Assembly (NCBI RefSeq): GCF_000382065.1
Contig: NZ_KB907499.1
Span: 630,592-694,591, forward strand
Length of the DNA stretch: 64,000 nt
Source: Stenotrophomonas hibiscicola ATCC 19867
GTDB lineage: Bacteria > Pseudomonadota > Gammaproteobacteria > Xanthomonadales > Xanthomonadaceae
Direction of reading: 5' to 3'
Shown: one piece after another, positions 58,340 through 64,000 of the stretch
Layout: each line of letters starts with the position of its first letter
Numbering within the stretch: position 1 is the first letter of the stretch
Program-made: the position numbers and the translations under genes
The notes under the pieces: model-generated
What the model was told of the DNA's origin: nothing
Seen by the model: only the letters and a program-made list of their open reading frames with translations
The model's database searches: none

Positions 58340-60439
58340 ATGGCGATGTCCCTGGCCGAGATCCGATACCTGATCAACCGCCTGTCGGGCCTGGCCCGCC
58401 GGAGCCTGGCCAGCCTGCGTACCCGTGGCTGGCGGGCGACCTGGCAGCGCATCCGCGTGCATGCCCAGCGCGCCGTGCCCGCGCCACGCACGCCGCTGTT
58501 CCTGCCGCCGGCACAGGACTTCGCTCCCTTCACGGTGCCGTTCAGCGAAACACCGGAAGCGAGCATTGTCATCCCCGTCTACAACCACGTCGATCACACC
58601 CTGGCCTGCCTGCGCGCCTTGGCGGCGCATCCACCGCAGGCCACGTGCGAGATCCTGGTAGTGGATGACGGCAGCACCGACGCCACCGTGCAGTGGATGC
58701 CGCAGGTTGCCGGACTGCGCTATGAAGTGCGCGAGTACAACGGCGGCTTCATCGAGGCCTGCAACGATGGCGCATCGCGCGCACGCGGTCGCTACGTGGT
58801 GCTGCTCAACAACGATACGGTGCCGCAGCCGGGCTGGCTCGACGCGCTGCTGGACACGTTCTCCAGCACGCCCGGCGCCGGCCTGGTCGGTAGCCAGCTG
58901 CTCTACCCGGACGGCCGGCTGCAGGAATCGGGCGGGGTGATTTTCGCTGATGGCAGTGGCTGGAGTTACGGCCGTTTCGAGGCAGCGGACGACCCGCGTT
59001 TTGCCAGCCTGCGCGACGTCGACTACTGCTCCGGCGCAGCGCTGATGCTGCCGCGCGACCTCTGGCGACAGCTGGGCGGCTTCGATACCCGCTACAAGCC
59101 GGCCTACTACGAGGACACCGACCTGGCCTTCCGCGTGCGTGCGCAGGGCCTGCGCGTCCTGGTTCAGCCGGCCAGCCGGGTGGTCCATGACGAAGGCACC
59201 AGCAACGGCACCGACACCGGCAGCGGCGTGAAGGCCTACCAGGTGCGCAACCAGGCCATCTTCGCCGACCGCTGGGCCACCGAGCTGGCCCGCCGCCCGG
59301 CGGTGGGCGAAGTGCCGTCACCGGCGCTGCTGCTGCGTGGCCGGCGCCAGGTGCTGATCCTGGACGAGGCAGTGCCGCAGCCGGATCGCGATTCCGCGTC
59401 GCTGCGCCAGGTGAACCTGATCCGCCTCCTGCTGCAGGGCGGGGCCCATGTGGTGTTCGTTCCCACCCGCCGCGAACACGGCGGCGCCGCCACCGACGCG
59501 CTGCAGCGGATGGGTGTGGAAGTCTGGTATGCACCGTTCCTCGATGGCGTCGCCAGCTGGCTGCGCACGCATGGTGGACGCTTCCACGTAGCGCTGCTGG
59601 TCCGCCACCATGTTGCCCACGAGTGCCTGCCGCTGCTGAAGCGCTATGCGCCGCAGGCGCGCACCGTGTTCGACACGGTGGACCTGCACTACCTGCGCGA
59701 ACGTCGTGGTGCCGAAGTGGCCGGCGATGCGGGACTGCTGCGCGCTGCCGAGCGTACCCGCGCCAGCGAACTGGCGGTGATGGAGCAGTGCGACGTCACC
59801 GTGCTGGTCAGTTCCGCCGAGCGCGAGCAGCTGCAGGCCGACGCGCCAACGGTGCGGGTGGAGCTGATCTCCAACCTCCATGACATCGCCGGTGCCGGCA
59901 AACCGTTCGAGCAGCGTCATGACCTGGTGTTCGTCGGCGGCTTCCGCCACCCGCCGAACCTGGACGCGATGGAATGGTTCATCGGCGAAGTCTTCGCCGG
60001 CATCCGCGCCCGCCTGCCCGATGTGCGCCTGCACTGCATCGGCGCTGCCGCGCCGGAATCCCTGCTGGCCCTGGCCGCGCGCCAGCCCGGCGTGCAGATG
60101 CACGGCTTCGTCGAGGACATCACTCCCTACATGGATGGCGCACGCATTTCCATCGCGCCACTACGTTTCGGTGCCGGCGTGAAAGGCAAGATCAACCTGA
60201 GCATGGCCCATGGCCAGCCGGTGGTAGGTACCCCCTGCGCGGTGGAAGGGATGCACCTGCGCCCGGGCGAGGACGTGCTGGTGGCCGATGATGCGGCCGG
60301 CTTCGCCGATGCGGTGGTCCGCCTGTACCAGGATCCGCAGCTGTGGCGGCAACTGTCCGAAGCCGGCCTGGCCAACATCGCAGAGCACTTCTCCCTCGAC
60401 GCTGCGCGCGCAACCGTGCAGCGGGTGTTTTTCACCTAA
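58340..60439 (+). CDS. Two-domain glycosyltransferase (GT2 + GT4)
   Basis: A 699-residue protein. The N-terminal half is a GT2 rhamnosyltransferase-like domain: ASIVIPVYNHVDHTL, EILVVDDGSTDAT, NNDTVPQPGW, then YYEDTDLAFRVRAQG. The C-terminal half is a GT4-like domain: TVFDTVDLHYLRERR, VFVGGFRHPPNLDA, and RFGAGVKGKINLSMAHGQPV with EGMHL for donor binding. No membrane segment or signal is seen, so it is cytoplasmic. A role in O-antigen or other surface polysaccharide is likely; no other sugar genes are nearby. Its stop overlaps that of the next gene (CTAA). Confidence 0.88.
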   Translation: MAMSLAEIRYLINRLSGLARRSLASLRTRGWRATWQRIRVHAQRAVPAPRTPLFLPPAQDFAPFTVPFSETPEASIVIPVYNHVDHTLACLRALAAHPPQATCEILVVDDGSTDATVQWMPQVAGLRYEVREYNGGFIEACNDGASRARGRYVVLLNNDTVPQPGWLDALLDTFSSTPGAGLVGSQLLYPDGRLQESGGVIFADGSGWSYGRFEAADDPRFASLRDVDYCSGAALMLPRDLWRQLGGFDTRYKPAYYEDTDLAFRVRAQGLRVLVQPASRVVHDEGTSNGTDTGSGVKAYQVRNQAIFADRWATELARRPAVGEVPSPALLLRGRRQVLILDEAVPQPDRDSASLRQVNLIRLLLQGGAHVVFVPTRREHGGAATDALQRMGVEVWYAPFLDGVASWLRTHGGRFHVALLVRHHVAHECLPLLKRYAPQARTVFDTVDLHYLRERRGAEVAGDAGLLRAAERTRASELAVMEQCDVTVLVSSAEREQLQADAPTVRVELISNLHDIAGAGKPFEQRHDLVFVGGFRHPPNLDAMEWFIGEVFAGIRARLPDVRLHCIGAAAPESLLALAARQPGVQMHGFVEDITPYMDGARISIAPLRFGAGVKGKINLSMAHGQPVVGTPCAVEGMHLRPGEDVLVADDAAGFADAVVRLYQDPQLWRQLSEAGLANIAEHFSLDAARATVQRVFFT

Positions 60440-62001
60440 TCAGGGAGACCGCCGGCACGGCGCAGGCGCTCTTCGAACGCCGGCAGCTCGGCCAGGTCCG
60501 GTTGCAGCAAGCGGGCTTGTTCGGCGGCATGCGCTGCGAAAGCCAGGTCGCCGCTGCCGAGTCGCTCGCTGCCGATGGCCAGCCAGCGCTGGGCCAGGCG
60601 CAGGCGTGCCGAGGGGAGCCCGGCCGCAGTCGGCGACAGGGTCTGCCACGCCTGCAGGCAGGCCCCTGCCGCCTGTACGCGGTTCTGCCGGAGGTTGTCG
60701 TCGAAGCAGCCGCGACTGGCGGGCAGCAGCCGCGCCGCAGCAGCCTTCACCCGAGCATCGCGCGGCGCCAGTGACTGCGCTTCGCGCAATGCGTCGAATG
60801 CACTGTGGCCGGGGGGACTGATCCATTGCCCGGAACGTTCGGCGCGCTCGATGCTGCGCAGGTGGTCGCGCAGTTGGCGCTCGCGCTGCGTGTTGCTGGC
60901 CGCCGGCTGCTGCAGCGCCTTCTGCGCCTGTTGTGCGCGCTGCAGGCGTTGCGCGAGCTGCTGTTGCGCGGCCGGCGAAGCGCCCAGCTCCTCCGCCAGC
61001 GCGGCATCGGCCCGCGCCGCCTCGAACCGGAAGTCGTCGGCCTGCGTCTGGCTGCGTGCCAGCACCGCCTGCAACGTCTGTTCACGGCCGCGCTGGGCGC
61101 TGGCATCATCGGCCGCCACTGCCAGAACGGCGAGAAATCCCTTTGCTGCGGACTCCAGCTGCCCGCGCTGCAGGGCGCGCTGGGCCTGGCGCAGGCGCCG
61201 CTCGACGGCCTGCGCCAATGCTTCCTGGCTGGCGGGCAGATCAGCATGGCCGGCATCGAACTGGCGCGCACGCTGCAGTAGTACGGCGGCCTCGGCCAGC
61301 TCGCCGCGTCCCGCCAGCGCGCGCGCCTGCTGCAGCAGATCGCTCAGTGCATCTTCGCGACCTTCCAGCGCGGGCAGATTGTCCGGCTGCAGCGACAGGA
61401 TGCGCTGGAACAGGGGCAGCGCGCTGCTGTCACCTTCATCCAGCCGACCCGCAGCGAAGGCGTTGCGTGCCTGCGCCAGCAGTGCACCGATGCCGGCACC
61501 TGCGCTGCGCCGGGCCCGCAGCTGGCGCGCCACGGCGTCCGCCTCGCCCTGTGGTACCTGCAGTTCCCGGGCCAGTGCCAGCGCCTGCGCGCTGCCGTCG
61601 AGATCGTTGGCCTGCATCTTTTCGCGGGCCTGCTGCAGGGCCGCCGCGCCGGTACGGGCCAGGCCTTCGCGGGCCTGCGGACGATCTCCATCCAGCGCCA
61701 GCACGGCCTGGTAGCGCTCGCGCGCACCACTGCCATCGGCGGCACTCAGCCGCCCGGCCGCCAGTGCGTCATCACCTTCGGCCAGCAGCTGCTCGATCCG
61801 AGGCTCATCCCAGAACCAGTCGGCCAGCGGCTTGCGCAGCAGCACCAGCAGCACAAACACCGCCAGCGCCGCGACCAGCGCCCAGCGCCACACCCGGCGC
61901 GCGTGGCGTGCCTGCAGCCACCACCAACGGCCTTCGCGGCGGACGCGGTCCAGCGCAGGAAGTTCAGCGCCATGCGGGCGATGCGGGGGCTCGCGTTCCA
62001 T
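60436..62001 (-). CDS. TPR-like membrane protein of unknown function
   Basis: A 521-residue protein I do not recognise. The N-terminus is cytoplasmic and basic, followed by one membrane helix (WALVAALAVFVLLVLL, about residues 41-56). The rest is an Ala/Gln/Leu/Arg-rich helical solenoid with repeat spacing of about 34 (for example RYQAVLALDGDRPQAREGLA, LFQRILSLQPDNLPALEGRE, LLQRARQFDAGHADLPASQE), as in TPR. Two cysteines occur late (RGCFDD, GACLQAW). It lies 30 bases downstream of relA and may be cotranscribed. A scaffold role is plausible. Confidence 0.7.
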   Translation of the reverse strand: MEREPPHRPHGAELPALDRVRREGRWWWLQARHARRVWRWALVAALAVFVLLVLLRKPLADWFWDEPRIEQLLAEGDDALAAGRLSAADGSGARERYQAVLALDGDRPQAREGLARTGAAALQQAREKMQANDLDGSAQALALARELQVPQGEADAVARQLRARRSAGAGIGALLAQARNAFAAGRLDEGDSSALPLFQRILSLQPDNLPALEGREDALSDLLQQARALAGRGELAEAAVLLQRARQFDAGHADLPASQEALAQAVERRLRQAQRALQRGQLESAAKGFLAVLAVAADDASAQRGREQTLQAVLARSQTQADDFRFEAARADAALAEELGASPAAQQQLAQRLQRAQQAQKALQQPAASNTQRERQLRDHLRSIERAERSGQWISPPGHSAFDALREAQSLAPRDARVKAAAARLLPASRGCFDDNLRQNRVQAAGACLQAWQTLSPTAAGLPSARLRLAQRWLAIGSERLGSGDLAFAAHAAEQARLLQPDLAELPAFEERLRRAGGLPD

Positions 62002-62031
62002 GCGTGCAGGGTAGCCGGGGCAGCGTGAAGC

Positions 62032-64000
62032 TCAGCCGAGGCGACGCGCCTCGCTCACGCCGGGCAGCGCGTCCAGCTTGCCCAGCAGGGTCGACAGCTG
62101 GCCGTAGTCACTCACCTTCAGCCGCAGGCGCAGGTGGGCACGGCCACTGTTGCGCACGTTGTCACTATGGATGTCCAGCACGTAGGCGTCTTCCTGGGCG
62201 ATCAGGTTGGTGATGTCCTTCAGCAGCCAGCGGCGATCGACCGCATCGACCACGACGTCCACCTCGTAGCCGCCCCCGGCCTGGCCCCACTCCACCGGCA
62301 GGATGCGCTGCGGGCTGGTGGCCGCCAGACGGGCCAGCGCAGCGCAGTCTGCACGATGCACGGTGACACCGCGGCTACGGGTCAGGTAGCCGACGATGGG
62401 TTCGCCGGCCACCGGCTGGCAGCAGCGCGCCAGTTGTACCAGCAGGTTGCCCACGCCCTGTACGGTGAACTTGGACTTGCCCAGGTTCTCGCGGCGCGCG
62501 GTCGGCCGCGGCAGGCTAGGCGCGGGCGCCGGTTGGCTTGCTGCACGTTCGGCTTCCAGCAGGGCACGGCTGACCTGGTTCGGCCCGGTATCGCCCAGCG
62601 CCACCTGGATGTAGAGGTCGTCAACGCTGTCGGCATGGAACTTCTTCGCCGCGATGGCCAGGTCCGAGTGCTGCAGCCCCAGGCGCTTCAGCTCGCGCTC
62701 GAGCAGTTCGCGCCCGGCCTGCACGTTGCGCGCGCGGTCCAGCTTGTGGAACCAGCTGCGCACCTTCTCGCGCGAACGGTTGCTGGCCAGGAAGCCGTTG
62801 GCCGGCATCAGCCAGTCGCGGCGCGGGTCGGCCTCCTTGCCGGTCAGTATCTCGACCCGGTCGCCACTGCGCAGACGGTAAGTCAGCGGTACGATGCGGC
62901 CATTGACCTTCGCGCCACGGCAGCGGTGGCCAACCATGGTGTGCACCTGATAGGCGAAATCGAGCGGCGTGGCGCCCTGCGGCAGGTCCAGCACCTCGTC
63001 CTTCGGGCTCAGCGCATAGACCCGGTCCTCGGTCAGTTCGGCATCGAGCGCCCCGGCCAGTTCGTTGCCCTGCCCGTCCTGGGCCTGCTCCAGCAGCTGG
63101 CGCATCCAGGTGATCTTGCGGTCGAAGGACTTCTCCGCGCCCTTGCCGCCTTCCTTGTACTTCCAGTGCGCGGCCACGCCCAGCTCGGCCTGCGAATGCA
63201 TCTCGTGGGTACGGATCTGCACTTCAATGGTGCGCCCTTCCGGACCAACCACGGCGGTATGCAGCGAGCGATAGTCGTTGGCCTTGGGCCGGGCGATGTA
63301 ATCGTCGAACTCGCTCGGCACCGGTGCCCACAGTGCATGCACCACGCCCAGCGCGGCATAGCAGGCGGCGACATCGTCGACCATTACCCGCACCGCACGG
63401 ATGTCGTACAGCTGGTCGAACGCCAGCCGCTTCTTCTGCATCTTCCGCCAGATGCTGTAGATGTGCTTCGGGCGGCCACTGACCTCGGCCTTGATGCCCT
63501 GCGCAACCAGCTCGCGCGACAGCACCTTCTTGACATTCTCGACGTAGCGCTCGCGGGCGATGCGGGTTTCGTCGACTTCCCGCGCAATGCGCCGGTAGGT
63601 CTCCGGCTCCAGGTGGCGGAACGCCAGGTCCTCCAGCTCCCACTTCAGCTGCCAGATGCCCAGGCGGTTGGCCAGGGGCGCGTGGATGTCGCGGGTCAGC
63701 TGGGCCAGCGCGCGGCGCTGCTCGTCGTCCAGCTTGTCGGCCGCGCGCATCCTCGCGAGCTGGCGCGCCAGCAGGATCGGCACCACGCGCAGGTCGCGGA
63801 TGATCGCCAGCAGCAGCCGGCGCAGGCCCTCGCTGTTGCGTCCGGCCTCACGGCCGGCGTGCAGTGCCCACACCGGGTCGGCCGCATCCTGGCCGTCGAG
63901 CAGGCCGATCACCGCCGCCTTGTGGTTGCCAAGCGGCAGCTGGTCCAGGCTGGTACGCAGGCCCGGCAGGTCAAACAGCAATGCTGCCACCACCGCGCCT
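62032..64000 (-). CDS. relA: GTP pyrophosphokinase RelA (N-terminus cut by window edge)
   Basis: About 656 residues of a long RSH protein that makes (p)ppGpp on stalled ribosomes. A degenerate hydrolase region comes first (LLLAIIRDLRVVPILLARQL). The synthetase domain has YDIRAVRVMVDD, YRSLHTAVVGPEG, and EVQIRTHEMHSQAELGVAAH. The substrate-site motif is EFDDYI, the acidic ExDD form of synthetase-only RelA, not the RxKD of bifunctional SpoT. TGS (DEVLDLPQGATPLDFAY), zinc-finger-like (RCCQPVAGEPIVGY) and ACT domains follow. The frame is open to the edge. Confidence 0.95.
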   Translation of the reverse strand, partial: GAVVAALLFDLPGLRTSLDQLPLGNHKAAVIGLLDGQDAADPVWALHAGREAGRNSEGLRRLLLAIIRDLRVVPILLARQLARMRAADKLDDEQRRALAQLTRDIHAPLANRLGIWQLKWELEDLAFRHLEPETYRRIAREVDETRIARERYVENVKKVLSRELVAQGIKAEVSGRPKHIYSIWRKMQKKRLAFDQLYDIRAVRVMVDDVAACYAALGVVHALWAPVPSEFDDYIARPKANDYRSLHTAVVGPEGRTIEVQIRTHEMHSQAELGVAAHWKYKEGGKGAEKSFDRKITWMRQLLEQAQDGQGNELAGALDAELTEDRVYALSPKDEVLDLPQGATPLDFAYQVHTMVGHRCRGAKVNGRIVPLTYRLRSGDRVEILTGKEADPRRDWLMPANGFLASNRSREKVRSWFHKLDRARNVQAGRELLERELKRLGLQHSDLAIAAKKFHADSVDDLYIQVALGDTGPNQVSRALLEAERAASQPAPAPSLPRPTARRENLGKSKFTVQGVGNLLVQLARCCQPVAGEPIVGYLTRSRGVTVHRADCAALARLAATSPQRILPVEWGQAGGGYEVDVVVDAVDRRWLLKDITNLIAQEDAYVLDIHSDNVRNSGRAHLRLRLKVSDYGQLSTLLGKLDALPGVSEARRLG

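Overview
This 64 kb window reads as chromosome of a Stenotrophomonas, most likely of the S. maltophilia complex (family Xanthomonadaceae). The grounds are uniformly high GC, gene order typical of Xanthomonadaceae (metX-metB-hom, pil-chp next to gshB-tonB, relA), and many short palindromes starting with GTAG, the signature of the SMAG repeats of S. maltophilia. No prophage, insertion sequence, CRISPR array, tRNA or rRNA gene was seen. About 50 genes are supported, nearly all of core type. Two are cut by the window edges: sdaA on the left and relA on the right.

Layout. 1-4.9 kb: end of sdaA, a secreted alpha/beta hydrolase, and the reverse-strand metX-metB-hom methionine operon behind a SAM-I riboswitch with its own promoter. 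5.2-14.4 kb: M23 peptidase, prfC, a hemolysin III family membrane protein, an AsmA-like protein, a CBS-domain protein, a GtrB-like glycosyltransferase, mtgA and hslO. 14.5-18.5 kb: a secreted protein of unknown function and a large TonB-dependent receptor. 18.6-23.3 kb: a TetR regulator divergent from a hydrolase-fadE-thioesterase operon, probably fatty-acid catabolism, whose promoter carries a perfect palindrome and looks leaderless. 23.8-27.2 kb: a DUF1304 protein, an MFS-like carrier and a periplasmic serine hydrolase. 27.4-32.7 kb: a histone H1-like protein, gcvT-gcvH, an SPFH/NfeD pair and two small membrane proteins. 32.7-37.1 kb: mazG, cysQ, nudE, bioA and rsmE. 37.2-51.3 kb: a chemosensory pili cluster, pilG-pilH-pilI-pilJ-chpA-chpB-like-chpC, divergent from gshB-tonB. 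51.9-64 kb: tsaB, a DinG/YoaA-type helicase, a TPR lipoprotein behind mrcB (PBP1b), a two-domain glycosyltransferase, a TPR-like membrane protein and relA.

The most unusual content is intergenic. Four loci (10.7-11.1, 23.3-23.8, 51.4-51.9 and 54.8-55.2 kb) each hold two copies of a roughly 105 bp element, always one forward and one reversed. Each copy folds as an outer stem of about 26 bp enclosing two inner hairpins. The stem sequences differ between copies but keep pairing, while junctions and loops are conserved. I know of no name for this family; it is distinct from the short SMAG repeats and sits at gene 3' ends, mostly between convergent genes.

Functional links: the riboswitch ties the methionine operon to SAM level. 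The pili cluster has no pilK methyltransferase, and its CheB-like protein lacks the serine of the active-site signature, which suggests that methylation-based adaptation has been lost. The lipoprotein after mrcB is a candidate PBP1b activator of the LpoP type.
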